Shown here: positions 21,247 through 32,923 of the stretch, one piece after another | Position numbering within the stretch: the first letter of the stretch is position 1 | Layout: the number at the start of each line of letters is the position of its first letter | NCBI GenBank assembly: GCA_031308135.1 | Contig: JAHLJT010002630.1 | Location: 101,854,337 to 101,918,336, forward strand | Length of the DNA: 64,000 nt | Origin: Acheta domesticus | Lineage: Eukaryota > Arthropoda > Insecta > Orthoptera > Gryllidae | Direction of reading: 5' to 3' | The notes under the pieces: model-generated | Databases searched by the model: none | The model's input: the letters and a program-made list of their open reading frames with translations, nothing else | What the model was told of the DNA's origin: nothing | Program-made: the position numbers and the translations under genes

Positions 21247-24139
21247 GTGAGAGTGAGCTGAATAGCCCACGCTGTCTCGGAAGCTTCCGGTGGAGCCTCC
21301 TTCTGGCCCACGTGCGGGCGCGCGCAGGGTATCTCTGATAAGTGGCCCACACCATCCGGTCTGTGCCTTTGCTCGGCGCTCTGCCTGACCTCGGCGCTTT
21401 TGCTTACATGTACGTCTGCCAATTAATGCTTGCCCGTCTTAAAGATGAATAGAGCAATTGATCAATGCTCAAAATTATACATAATAACATTATATTATAC
21501 ATGTTAGTCATACATGGCAATAATACACACATCTATATGAATGACAATTCATATATATTAAAATATACCTATATGACTGACAATACACATCACAGTATAT
21601 CTATATGACCGACATTACATCTTATATATTACAATCTTCTTGACCATTCTATTACATTTTTTTGGTTTGATGCTTCTCGATTCTACCCCACTTGTTCAGA
21701 GCCTGTAGAATCTGCAAGTGTATGTAAAATTACTAATTACTTGATACTCTCTGCGACTGAATTACACGGGTGTACCTCTTTGCTCTATAATAAAGTTAAA
21801 TAAGAATCGTTTGTATTGGCTAGGGTGTGTTATATTGTTATTAGGAAAACCCGGCAGACGTTTTTGTGCCCTTCATCTCCCCTTTCCCCCTCCCTTCTCC
21901 CTTTCTCTCACACCCCCACGAAATGGCCTTGAATTAGAAATTCACGAGCACATTTAGTAGCGCGGGAACTAGCCGCTAGGAAGGTTTCCAAGCAACTAAA
22001 CGTGCTGCAGAACTTCAAATTCAAGGTCATTTTGTCTAGGTGTACAAATGTTACATTCTATTTAACTGGAATTATTCAATTATCTTGTAATATAATTTGC
22101 ATTAGTCTCAATTTTCCACTTAAAGTTAATGATTTTCGAGCAAATTATGAACTGTACAAACAAGACTGTTACCAACTGTATCATGCTTTGTGATCCTTAT
22201 TTCAATAAATATTTAAGAGCCCTCATTCCCAGATGACTTCAGAAATCATACAAAAAAAACCCTTTTCTAGAAAGGTAATTCAAGTGGATAGCCGAAGAAG
22301 GATAGAACAAAATAGCCGAAGGAAATTCGTGAATTGCATAAATAAAATCAAATAATTCATGGAAAAAAATCATTATATAACTTATGTAGAAACTGAGCTC
22401 GACATTACATCGAAGTACGTTATTTGTAATTGTTTAAAACGAAATAACCTTTCTTAGAAAACACCTCTTCAAAACTGATTTCTCTATTCTTCCCCTTTTC
22501 GTCGGAGCTATCGCCAGAATAATTGCAAGCCGTTTGTATTTTCGGATACTCATTCGTTTTGATGAAATTCATTATCATTTTATGTTTTTTGTTTTCGTTT
22601 ATTTCCATCGTTTAACTTGGAAAATCCTACTGTAAATTAATTGAACAGCTGAATAAGTACCGCATGTATTACTGCTATATCAATTTTGTTAATTAAATGT
22701 CAATAAAAAGTGATTTGGAGCACTAATTTTGTCGTTTTCAGCGATTAACACACAGCTTTTGATTCATTGCATGTGCATATACAAAATAGGCAAAATATGC
22801 GCATAGCGCTTGTTTTATAAGGTACATTTTGAACTATATTTTCACATTATTCCCCGAGGCCTTTCTGTACGAAAGCAAAACAACATGTAATTATTCTATG
22901 AAATTCATCATATGACATCCTGTTGTAAATGCAATACAGTAAAAATACTCCCGATTAATGTATGCATTAAGAATATGAAGCGAGAAGTTGAAATATCTTA
23001 AAACATGTATACATGCTGTTTTCAAGGAACATAAACAAATTTTTACTTCAGATCTGTTAGAATAGCAGTGGAAAAAAATGTTAGCAGTGAATCAAATTTT
23101 TCTACTTGATCAGAAAACAACATTTTTGTGTAATTGCCAAAAACCACGAAAGAGATGATACATTATGTAGCTGTAAGGGATAATTTATTGAATTTACATT
23201 GCTTCTTTCCTTTTATCGCAAGTTTTAATTTGACTGACCGTTGTGTACTCGGTGGCTTTTTTTGTGTGTGGGAGAGGAAATCGAAATTGGGAAACCTCAC
23301 TTCTTGTCACAGGAAGAACTTCACATAATGTGAGGTCTATGGGAGAGTAGTCACATTCCAATTATTCCAATTAAACGTGGATAAAGTACATTCGGATTGG
23401 TAAATGTTTGGATGATTGTATATATCACAGAAATTTAGATAAAAAGACGTAAGGAACCTGGTAGAAATCTAGTAGCTACACAACATCACTTAGGGTCTAG
23501 TATTAGTAATTTTCACTTAATCTAAGGGTTAGAACATAGTATATTCTAGGGAAAAAATCTAGATTCAGAAAATCTGGATTTTTCCCCACCAAAAAAGACC
23601 TGATCGAAATTCTATTTTGAACACGTTCTAGGGTTGGCAACTTTCGAAATTTCAGAGATTGTAATGAAAATCATACACGTATCTTATTTATAAATGCACC
23701 AGTTTTAAGAAAATTCTGTTCATGTGTTTCTGAAACATTATCGAGATTGGACTCAAAACTACTTATAAATAAATTTTTAAATTATCTTTTGCTGAAAGAA
23801 GTGTTATCTATCACAATAAGATCATCAGACCACTTAATGAGAAACGCAAACATTTAAGAAAGATTTGGTATTGCTGATGGTTGTGTTTCTAATGTTTTGG
23901 TTGCAAATATCGCGCTGGCAACAAAAAAAGGTCTAATTTTAAAGTTGTTCATCCCATCTACGTACTCTCGCTGACGGAAGGCGTGCAGAATATACGTGGC
24001 ACATGTGTATTATCCCCTTCCAAAAATTGTTTCAGACGTTTCTTTATCGTACGATTGCACAGATGTCCATACATCTGTCTTAAAATGGACCGCCCGACAG
24101 ATTAGCGACGTACTTTGCGTGCTGATAACTGATACATAA
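21247..24139. other. AT-rich spacer before copy 2
   Basis: No supported gene. GGAAAACCCGGCAGACG and the pyrimidine stretch at 21843-21920 resemble 10524-10600. TAGGGTTGGCAACTTTCG at 23630 looks like one hAT terminus, but I found no partner. Confidence 0.45.
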
Positions 24140-24168
24140 CGAAGGTACTGTCGAAAATACATCATTTC

Positions 24169-24437
24169 AGTTCCCAAATCAGCGACTACAATGAGCCACG
24201 CACGTGTTTGTGGTGGCCAAAGTGCAAGGCTTCATGTTCATCACCTGAGCGGCCACGGCCAATCAGCAAACGAGTCGGCTCCACTCGACCGCTGACCCTG
24301 GAGATTACGCGTGGCCTGAAGGCAACTGCTATCAGCAATCGATCTCTCATTCCGTGTGAGGCGCCGTAGGACTTCGTCTGCTCCCTCATCCGCCAACCGG
24401 AAGCGGCTGGGTCTCTACACACGCTCTTTTAATTCAG
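24169..24437 (+). other. Leader exon of ankyrin copy 2
   Basis: Aligned with 573-833 along nearly its whole length, including GCACGTGTTTGTGGTGGCCAA and CATCACCTGAGCGGCCAC. It ends at CAG|GTAAAC (24437/24438). The initiator TCAGT at 24167-24171 is conserved. This exon suggests the copy arose by DNA duplication and not retrotransposition, because leader and intron are both kept. Confidence 0.6.
24191..24295 (+). other. Upstream ORF in the leader of copy 2
   Basis: A 34-codon frame starting MSHARVCGGQ shares VHHLSGH.QS with the uORF in copy 1. The small overlapping ATGTTCATCACCTGA is at 24234-24248. Confidence 0.35.
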
Positions 24438-24773
24438 GTAAACTACTATCACTAGATTTGTTGAAAGTAAATATATTCCAGTAGACAATAATTAGATAAA
24501 ATTACTGGAGAATCACAGCATCTGATATTTACAAAATTAATCCCTCGATTGGACTCAGAATGTCCGGAAAAATAAAAGAATTAAGTTTGTGTCTCAAAAT
24601 CACGCAAGTGTAAGTGAAACATTTTATTTGTGTAGCGCCCTAGCTGACACTAAATCCACTCTGTAAGTGTGTAAATTTCAATGTGTTTACTGTGGATTGT
24701 GTGCAAATGCCGGCGCAGTACCTTATGTTTCGGGGTTCATTTCCCGTGTGATATTTCCTTCCCGAATAGGGTC

Positions 24774-25316
24774 TTGCCGGGAGAGGTGTTTCGGGACTTC
24801 AACTGATGTCACTGCAGTGCGTCTCACCAGGAGGTCCTAGGGTTCGAGGCCTGACGGTGGCAGGATTTTCGACACTAGTTAGATAACTAGGACGAATTCA
24901 GTCGCTGTCTGGAGGAGCATTCTAGCGTCCGGCAGCTCTGATCGGTAGTTTTCCGTGGTTTCTCTGATCAACACCAGGCGAATGCCGGAGCAGTACCCTA
25001 ACAAACGGGCCACGGACCGCGCGCGATCTTTCCTTCCTCTTGTTTTATCCTCTCCTCACCCATAACTCTCACACACACACTTACATGCACTGCACTACCA
25101 CACATTGATCCGTAGCTCAGAGCTTGCCCCAGCTGGGGTTGTGCCTCACTGAAGGGAGATACCTGGATGATGAAAAATCCCGACAGACACGATCTTACCA
25201 TTCAGAGGGGGAAGAAGAACGCTGTATCTCAAAGAAAGGCATGCACTTTATTTACGGGACTAATGATCTTGGCAGTTGGCGCGTCCGGAATCATAAATCA
25301 ACCAATCATAAAACCA
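24774..25316 (+). mobile_element. SINE family I in the intron of copy 2
   Basis: Near full length. Degraded A box in the head, B box AGGGTTCGAGGCC, middle word GGGCCACGGACCGCGCGCGA, an internal CACACA run and the 3' end TTACGGGACTAATGATC, followed by an AATC-rich tail. Flanked by AATAGGGTC (24765) and AATAGGCTC (25317), a probable target duplication. Absent from the copy 1 intron, so inserted after the gene duplication. Confidence 0.85.
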
Positions 25317-25363
25317 AATAGGCTCCTAGAGCCGCCCTATGGGCCAACGTTTGTGGCGATTGG

Positions 25364-25428
25364 CCGGGCTTTCCAACTGGCGGCCCGCCGGATATTTCAG
25401 TGCGGCTCGCGACTGGTTTAGAGCGGGC
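25364..25428. mobile_element. hAT terminus, fragment
   Basis: GGGCTTTCCAACTGGCGGCC and CGGCTCGCGACTGGTTT match the reversed right end of the hAT element at 49269-50461. Only one end is present. Confidence 0.6.
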
Positions 25429-25689
25429 GACGACTAAAAAACGTCATATTTGGTTGGTATAAAAAAATTTTACAACACAATACACATTTACAACATAACT
25501 GTAAATATAAATGTGAAATAAAAATAAAAATAGAAGTAGCCTCACTGATTCTACACTCTATCACTTACTGAAACTGGCTACGACGAAGCTGAAAGTGGTG
25601 GGTGAAGCTGAACGTCCTCAATATTCTCACAGAACAATTGCACAATTTATCTTTTTGCTTTCCCGTATATGTACGTATACACGGAATAA

Positions 25690-26060
25690 TATACGTATAG
25701 GGAACGTTATGTACTACTGCGCGAAAAAATGGCGAATTTTCGGTAGAAACAAATTCGTTGCCGGGCCGTGATAACGAAAAAGTGAATAAATTCAGTAGCT
25801 AAATTAATTTAAAAAATCTCCTAATGTGTAGCAAGAATCCCTGTTTTGTGGGTCCTTGATACCGAAAAACCAATTGCAATCAAAACGTCCGTCCGTCCAG
25901 TGTTTGTGAACAACACTACAGCCTAAACTATGCGTGCGATTTCTTCCAAATTGAAGGAACCCCTGTCCATCTGGCCTGAGTCGAAGCTCTGCGATTTTGA
26001 GAAACGCTCATTCATTTTTGGGGATACTTTACATAAAGCCCCCCGCACATTTTCGAAATT
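25690..26060 (-). repeat. Dispersed repeat family A, reversed
   Basis: GTTTTGTGGGTCCTTGATAC, CGTCCGTCCGTCCAGTG and TGTTTGTGAACAACACTACA mirror 8985-9040 in reverse. The segment towards 26060 is similar to 8860-8960 only loosely. Confidence 0.6.
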
Positions 26061-26836
26061 TTCTTAAAAATTGCTCCAATTTTTTTCTTTATATTTCTTG
26101 TAACAATAGAGTAAAATACACTTATTAAGGTGGCATAGAACCGATTTTCACGGTTAACTCTGAATTTTCAAAAATTGCAAAAGTTTGAATTTTATTCGGC
26201 GTCCTCCTCCAACTGCAAAATTGCAGAGAGGGATTTTTCCTTCAAATAAAATTTGTTCTTCATAATGAGTTAATTCATTATGGTACATGTACATTTTGGT
26301 CATGTACATTTTTTTAATTTTTGTAGTTTTTGCGCAATATTGCGTGCAATATGTGCAATTTAAAAAAAATATACAAAGCCAGATTTTCTCAAGAACAGCT
26401 TCAATTATTTTTTTGAAAACGAGGGACGTTAGGAGCTATTTTTTTGACGCTGGAAGTGGAAGTATGCTATTATAAGAGAACCGAACTTAATTCTGCGAAA
26501 CAACTGTCCTGTGATGTCTCGGGTACTTCACATCCGTGCGAGAAAACCAGTGGTCGGCTGTTCAGTTTACCTCTACCCCCCCCCCAATTCTCTCGCCGCG
26601 ATTGGCTGAATGTATGATGACGCTATCATTCATGCCGTAAAAATCTAACACGTCACTTGTGCCTAAAACCCCCGATTATGAACGATTTCTTGCAACAGAA
26701 AAGGCTGGAATACAAAATGATAATGCTGGAATACAAAAACAAAAGATTTTTTTTCATTGAACTATTGTTCATGAATTATAGCAATATGTCTTAATTTATA
26801 CTTTATTTCATGCGTTTCAGAGAGCCAAAGAAAGGA

Positions 26837-27814
26837 ATGGCGAGTCGGAGAAATGCTGGTAGATCTCGCTGCGCGAGATGGAGCGGAAGCTGCAGGAGAA
26901 CTCGAAGAGACCCTGGCGAAAGTGATGGCTTGGGAGGATGGGACGTTGGCTCCCGAGGGATCTGGAGAAGATGGAGGATTGCAGCGTCTGGAGGACCGTG
27001 TGAATGAGGTCGAAGCATCTCTGCAAAGTGCGTTGCAGACATTCTTGCCCCGTGTTGATGCTCTATTGCGCGAGTTGGAGGAGCCCCGATCTACACGTGC
27101 GTCCATTTCTACCTCCGCCGCCAGCGCCCGCGAAGCACCGGCGACGGGAGGGGCAGCAGCGGGCGGAGGGGAGGAGCCCCCCTCCCCCACCCCCACTTCC
27201 TCAGGCGCCGGCCACCAGGGCGCAGCGGCCGACGAGGACGAACGCGCGAGGCAGAGGGTGAAGTTCCGGGTGCGGGAGGCGGAGTTGAGGAGGGAGAGGG
27301 CACCAACCTCTCCTTCTCTGTTAGAGCATTTGTGTGAGGCGGCAAGAGAAGGAAGACTAAGAGACCTACGACACCTCATAGACTCTGGCGCGGACGTCAA
27401 CTACACTAATAAATATGTTTCACTCCTCTAATTAATGCGATTTTGAACGATAAAGAAAACGTGGTGTCGCTTCTTCTACAACGAGGCGCCGACGCGAACG
27501 CTGTTGACTACTATGGTTCTACTGCGTTGCACTGTGCTGCGGGGAGGGACCGCAGCGGTCGGTGCGTGGAGCTGCTGCTTTGCGCGGGCGCCGACGTCGA
27601 CGCGAGGGACGAGGATGGAAAGACTCCTCTGCACTACGTGGCGAAACATAACAAACAGAAAGCGGTGCGCGCGCTCCTCGCGGCCGGCGCCAGGAGGGAC
27701 CTCAGGGTCTGGGAAAGACGTTGGAAGAAGAGGTCACCCTTTGACCTTGCGAGGACTTCTCGTATACAGTATCTCCTGCGGCAAGATGAATCTCAAGGTC
27801 TGGGACCGACTTGA
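26837..27814 (+). pseudogene. Ankyrin gene copy 2, frameshifted
   Basis: The start MASRRNAG is 16 bp after the acceptor, as in copy 1. It then runs directly into sequence matching the region after the copy 1 helical array (CGCGAGATGGAGCGGAAGCT), so the 22-residue units are missing. The three segments MASRRNAG, REMERKLQE and LQSALQTFLPR lie in three different frames. The linker GGGEEPPSPTPTSSGAGHQG is almost the same as in copy 1. The ankyrin part breaks near 27414, where one base appears lost just before TTTCACTCCTC. After it the frame continues as NDKENVVSLLLQRGADANAV, ALHCAAG, GADVDARDEDGKTPLHYVA and ALLAAGARRDL. Use of an internal ATG at 26853 would give a 192-residue protein, so some expression cannot be excluded. 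Confidence 0.75.
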
Positions 27815-28095
27815 GAGGAAGAATACGCCGTTTGACCTAGTATGCAGGATCTCCTGCGGCAAGAGGGACCTCACGGTCTGGGACCGACCTGGGAGGAACA
27901 AGACGCCATTTGACCTTGCGAGGTCTTCTCATATACAGCACCCCTGCGGCAAGAGGGACCTCAAGGTCTTGGACGCCGTTTGACCTTGCGAGGTCTTTGC
28001 GTATACAGGATCTTCTGAGACAAGAGAGACCTCATAGCCTGGGACGGACGTTGAAAGAACAATACGCTTTTTGACGTCAGACGCTCTCTCGTTGT
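27690..28095 (+). repeat. Amplified 3' segment of copy 2, about five units
   Basis: The motif TTTGAC(C) with TTGCGAGG and ATACAG, GGCAAGAGGGACCTC and GGTCTGGGACCGAC recurs with starts at 27740, 27831, 27909, 27979 and 28070 (spacings 91, 78, 70, 91). In copy 1 the equivalent (about 6820-6908) is single. Units vary by internal deletions and do not keep a common frame. Confidence 0.8.
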
Positions 28096-28960
28096 ACGGG
28101 TTCTCCTTAGATTGTGATTTAAATACATGCTGAAAATATTATGGGGATAAAGAGGCTGCCGTGAGCCGCCAGGCTGGCCTTTAGTTTGTTCCATGGACCA
28201 CGCTGAAGTATCTAAAAAACACTTTAAATGGAGGTAAAATCATTGTTCTTTAAGATAGTAAGAAAAAATTGGCCTTGCAGTTCTTATTTTTCAGTAGAAT
28301 AAGTTTCAATTAGTACATTCCGAAAAACTTAGCGGGCATATATTTTTTAAGATCATGAAGTGTTTGGAGGCCAAGGTCAAATTATATTTTTCTTTTATTG
28401 AATACATAGATAATTTTAAATACAACGTACCTTACCACGAATTCTGAGGAGTATTTGTTAAAAAAAATTGTGAAATGCTGTGAAGATCATTATTAATCAT
28501 TTTCTAATATTACACCAAAAGTTTAATATTTGCAACCGTTTTTGAAAAAAATATTTTTAATATCGTTCATATTTCACTGAAAATTGCGTAAAAACTAATA
28601 CTTTAAAAATTATGAGTTTGATATTAATTATATAACTAATTGTGGAGAAGAAATTTTATTCAAAGATAAAATAACTACCTTCATTCGATCTTCTCAGAAG
28701 AACGCAGAAAAAATTCAATATTTTGTAATTTTCGAAACCTTACATTAAGAGTGAAAACCGGACCTAAGATCTTTACGAAAGTATTTCACTCTACTCTTAC
28801 AAGAAATGTAAGGCAACAAATTGGAAACATTTTTGAGATAATTTTGAAAATATTCCAGGGGTTCCATAAAAAATACACCGAAAATTTAAAGAATTCTTTT
28901 CAAAATCGCAGGAATTCGACTCGGGTCACGTTGATCGTGGAATATTCATTTTGGAAAAAA
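28096..28960 (+). other. 3' flank of copy 2
   Basis: Up to about 28460 it carries blocks shared with 7200-7520 (CTTTTATTGAATACATAG, TCAATTAGTACAT). The remainder is AT-rich with no gene. Confidence 0.5.
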
Positions 28961-29015
28961 TACTACGAATAGTTTAGGCGCTTGTGTTGTTCACGAACGG
29001 ACGGACGGGCAGTAT
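28961..29015 (+). repeat. Family A repeat, short fragment
   Basis: TAGTTTAGGCGCTTGTGTTGTTCACGAACGGACGGACGG matches the core of the family A copies. Confidence 0.5.
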
Positions 29016-29683
29016 CTACCTCACAGTTTCTACCTCTCTCACGCTGTCTTTACGTTCTTGAGATCTAATACCATGCGGTCTCTTTGAATGGACACGATGT
29101 CAGACGAGATAACTCATATGGGAATTTTACTGTGAAAAGCAGCTCATTCCATTCCATTAATTACAAAAATACACTATTTTGCTTTTTTGCTAAATTTTCG
29201 GGTCCTTTATATTCCCACAAACAGTTAAAAATCTAGATATTCTCTTTCTCCCATCTCAAATCAGGCGAGAACATATTAAAGTTCATATAAAACAGCGAGT
29301 GGATCCGTAAAAATATTTGCTTCCCTTGTAAATTTTTTCACAAATGTAATGAGCTGTTTTTGTCAGCAAATGTTTGATATCACAATGACTTCTATTAATT
29401 GAACATGTTATAAATTCATTAAAACCTCTTTATAATTCATGAGAATTCTTGTGCATTTACAAAAGTGATTGAAGCATCCCTTCAGAGTAGTAAATAGACA
29501 TAAGCACATGACTTACATATAATAATAAGCATTAATACTCATTGAAGCAATTTGAAGCGTACGAAAAGGCTTTCGCTTTCCTGAAAGTGAGGACTGAAAC
29601 ATAACGTTTGGGAGCATAAACTATGTTTCGAAGTGTAAATTCAACGTGAGCGTACAAGCGTACGAAAGGCAAACAAGACATTC
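29016..29683. other. AT-rich spacer
   Basis: No gene or repeat structure seen. Confidence 0.45.
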
Positions 29684-29689
29684 ATTCTC

Positions 29690-29779
<90 letters not shown>
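29684..29779. repeat. Compound (CT)n(TA)n microsatellite
   Basis: About 29 CT units with two interruptions, followed by about 18 TA units. Confidence 0.95.
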
Positions 29780-29781
<2 letters not shown>

Positions 29782-30054
29782 CTATAGAGAGCTATTTGCC
29801 TTTCTTGTAAAAGTAAATACACAGCTCGTACATCGCGAAATTCTCTGTTCACAGGCGTGATTTGTGCTCTCTTAAATCGTTCAGAAAAAGTTGCAGCGAA
29901 TAACCCGTAGGCTTCTTTTTCTCCTGAAGTGTTGGCTTTTCGCTGTAAATGTGGAAATAAAGGAAAACCGGACCTGGAATAGCTACACGTCGACCCTGAA
30001 TGCAGACATGGGCCCTCCATTAAGGGTTACGCCCTCCGTCATTTTACATGAACG

Positions 30055-30925
30055 GAAAGCCTGCGAGAGGGAGGGTGAACCTGCAAACAGAGAAATGGAC
30101 ATTGCAAAGAGAGAAGGTAGTATTTCGACAGGACGAAGAAGATGGCGGAAAATGTGGGAGCAACAGACTTGCGAGAGGGAGGGTGAACCTGCAAACAGAG
30201 AAATGGACATTGAAAGAGAGAAGGTAGTATTTCGACAGGACGAAGAAGATGGCGGAAAATGTGGGAGCAACAGACTTGCGAGAGGGAGGGTGAACCTGCA
30301 AACAGAGAAATGGACATTGCAAAGAGAGAAGGTAGTATTTCGACAGGACGAAGAAGATGGCGGAAAATGTGGGAGCAACAGACTTGCGAGAGGGAGGGTG
30401 AACCTGCAAACAGAGAAATGGACATTGAAAGAGAGAAGGTAGTATTTCGACAGGACGAAGAAGATGGCGGAAAATGTGGGAGCAACAGACTTGCGAGAGG
30501 GAGGGTGAACCTGCAAACAGAGAAATGGACATTGCAAAGAGAGAAGGTAGTATTTCGACAGGACGAAGAAGATGGCGGAAAATGTGGGAGCAACAGACTT
30601 GCGAGAGGGAAGGTGAACCTACGAACAGAGAAATGGACATTGCAAAGAGAGAAGGTAGTATTTCGACAGGACGAAGAGGATGGCGGGAAAAGGTGGGAGC
30701 AACAGTCCTGCGAGAGGGAGGGTGAACCTACGAACAGAGAAATGGACATTGCAAAGGGAGAACGGAGTATATCGACAGGAAGAAGAGGATGGCGGGGAGA
30801 GGTGGGAGCAACAGTCCTGCGAGAGGGAGGGTGAACTTACCAACAGAGAAGTGGACATTGCAAAGAGAGAAGGTAGTATTTCGACAGGACGAAGAGGATG
30901 GCGAGAAAAGGTGGGAGCAGCAGTC
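30055..30925 (+). repeat. 108-bp minisatellite, eight copies
   Basis: Units begin GCGAGAGGGAGGGTGAACCT at 30063, 30171, 30278, 30386, 30493, 30601, 30710 and 30819 (spacing 107-109). They include GAAGGTAGTATTTCGACAGG and AAGATGGCGG. Units 1-5 alternate in ATTGCAAAGAG versus ATTGAAAGAG, so a two-unit block was duplicated. Frames on both strands remain open because 108 is a multiple of three; I do not call them genes. Confidence 0.95.
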
Positions 30926-31035
30926 CAGATTGGGAATGAAGGAGGAAAGGGTAAGCGGAGCGGGGCAGAGTGGGGTGGGGGAGGCGGGGCGGGTTATGAA
31001 TATTTGGTGGTCGTTCTCCTGACATTGGTCGATAT

Positions 31036-31064
31036 CTGCCTGCCTGCCTGCCTGCCTGCCTGCA
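31036..31064. repeat. (TGCC)n microsatellite
   Basis: About seven units of TGCC. Confidence 0.9.
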
Positions 31065-31069
31065 GGAGG

Positions 31070-32055
31070 CTTGAAGGCAGGCCGCGACCCCTTGCATCCT
31101 TAAGCCCATGCCTTATTCACGTCTCCACACTTCCCAACTGCTTGCCGATTCACGTTGGACTAGTACTACAAGATGAAACTCACGTTGGATGGACGGGTGG
31201 TTAACTGGAAGGCCAACATCTATTTAAGCATTAACGTTCCGACTCAATCAAGCTTCCTTCTTCAATTGCATTACTTCATTTAGAAGCATATTCAAACTTT
31301 CCACACTTTAGTTTTACTTTCTCGTTAAGAAGTAGTGACATGACATGGCCAAAAAAAAGAACGGTCTGTCATAAGACGTTTAAGTAGAATAAGAATGAAG
31401 GCAGGCAGAAACATAACATCAGGATACATCATCCTAAATAGTATACAAAGCTTTCATCTCCTGATGGGAAAAAAGGAGTTCCCGAAACTTTGTGAAAAAA
31501 ATTGTCAATAAATGATACAAAATAACAATGATGTTTATTTTACAAGCCACAGCAGGCTATCTGTATTAAATAAAAGGTCGTAATATTACAATCTGTACCA
31601 TAAGAGTTCTGAAACTAACTATCGGGTGACAAGCACTCAAGCACGGCAAAAAAATCTATTTAGTGAACTCTATTCACTCGAAGAGAGAGATTTAATTTAA
31701 AATAATCAACTTCTAATTGCATTCTAAGTAAGATCTTTAAGAATCTGAAATACTTAAACAGTTAAACAGATTTAAGAAAATCCTTTTGTTCCTCCTCCGT
31801 TCCGCTCTCCCTTTTTCCCCAGGCTTCCCTTCTGATCGTTAGCGATGCCGTTTTCATTACTTTGGTCGCTAATTGCTTTTTCTTTGTCTCTATTTGTAAA
31901 CTCAATGAACTGGAGAAGACAATTGAGTCGCTAAACAAAGACGACACACTTGCAGTAGAAGCCAGGAATACGAATGAGGGCAATGTTCTCCGTTGTTTAA
32001 AGGGGATTGGCTCCTCACCTTTAATTCTTGTTCTCAACGCGCAGAGAGGCTCAAC
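31070..32055. other. Spacer without a supported gene
   Basis: AT-rich; no domains, arrays or element ends found. Confidence 0.45.
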
Positions 32056-32057
32056 TG

Positions 32058-32697
32058 ATTTGATTGATTTTTGTATTTCGGGGTGTGCCAACTGCTATGG
32101 TCATTCTTATCGTACGTGTAGTGCATGTTTGTATCATGGGAGATGACGGTAATCTTTCCTCGCTGACTGGTGAGATTCGCTGCCGAACTACACGGTGAAT
32201 TCCGGTGTTTTCCCAACTAGGTATCTCCTACTAGAGTCCCTAGATACAGAGAGTAGCGTAACCGCCGCCATTTAATATCCTCTCACCCGACAACCCCGTC
32301 AGGCAGCAATAAGGAACTGAAGGGAAATTATAACAATTGGTGACGTTAGAAAGATTTTTAAGATTATCAATATTGATTTGCGATAGATTCATGGTTCTCA
32401 ACACACAGAATATCTCACAGTTACAATTCTGCTGACAACTGGACTTAAAATGGCGGGATCGGTGGAACAATCGAATGCGCTACTCTCTGAATTTAGGGAC
32501 TCTTTTATCTCCTATCAGCGGGCAGCGCTCCTGCCGGGACAATCTCAAATCTCCCGACTGGTCTCCCGCCATGTGTGGCAGTGTATTTCATGTAAATGTA
32601 AGTGTGTGCTGTAACTAAGGGGTGGGGATAGGACAAGGAAGAGGAAGGAAAGATCGCGCGCGGACCGTGGCTCGTTTGTAAGGGTATGTGGTATCCC
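32058..32697 (-). mobile_element. SINE family I, reversed, split by a Mutator-like MITE
   Basis: The tail end (GATTTGATTGATTT) and 3' part lie at 32058-32230. The body continues at 32506-32697 with the complement of GGGCCACGGACCGCGCGCGA. The head with the pol III boxes is missing at the right end. Confidence 0.8.
32231..32505. mobile_element. Mutator-like MITE with 9-bp target duplication
   Basis: Inverted ends GAGTCCCTAGATACAGAGAG and, from the right, GAGTCCCTAAATTCAGAGAG, each continuing AGTAGCG. TATCTCCTA flanks it exactly at 32222-32230 and 32506-32514. A 9-bp duplication points to the Mutator superfamily. The intact SINE sequence is recovered when the insert and one duplicate are skipped. 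Confidence 0.8.
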
Positions 32698-32915
32698 CCC
32701 AATCAGAGGAGGAGCTTGGGGTGACGCTCCACCGCTCCGCTAGTAGAGGGGCACAACCCCTTCCCTTCCCCTCACCAGGCGGTGGGGGATAACACTCCGA
32801 GTCAGCAGCGACGCGGCGCTAGTCACGCCAGGGAACTCTCTACCCAACGCGGCCATACGTGAACGAGTGCCGAAGGGTATCGACACATGAGGTACGGCTC
32901 CTGGAAGGAACGTGG
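32698..32915. other. GC-rich flank of a hAT element
   Basis: Continues across the hAT insertion as GCGGTGCCTCCCC (33588 on). No gene recognised. Confidence 0.4.
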
Positions 32916-32923
32916 GACATCAG

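Larger units (their letters stand above)
24438..26820 (+). other. Intron 1 of ankyrin copy 2
   Basis: From GTAAAC to CTTTATTTCATGCGTTTCAG. Its first part is homologous to the copy 1 intron up to the point where a SINE inserted (24774). It also holds a hAT terminus and a family A repeat. It is about half the length of the copy 1 intron. Confidence 0.6.

Noticed and set aside
23630..23647. TAGGGTTGGCAACTTTCG resembling a hAT end
   Set aside because: No matching inverted end or 8-bp duplication found.
30039..30834. Frames of up to 236 codons on both strands
   Set aside because: Produced by the 108-bp minisatellite, whose unit length is a multiple of three. No domain, and equal openness in several frames.
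30055..30925. CRISPR-like array
   Set aside because: Units are contiguous repeats without unique spacers, and the DNA is eukaryotic.
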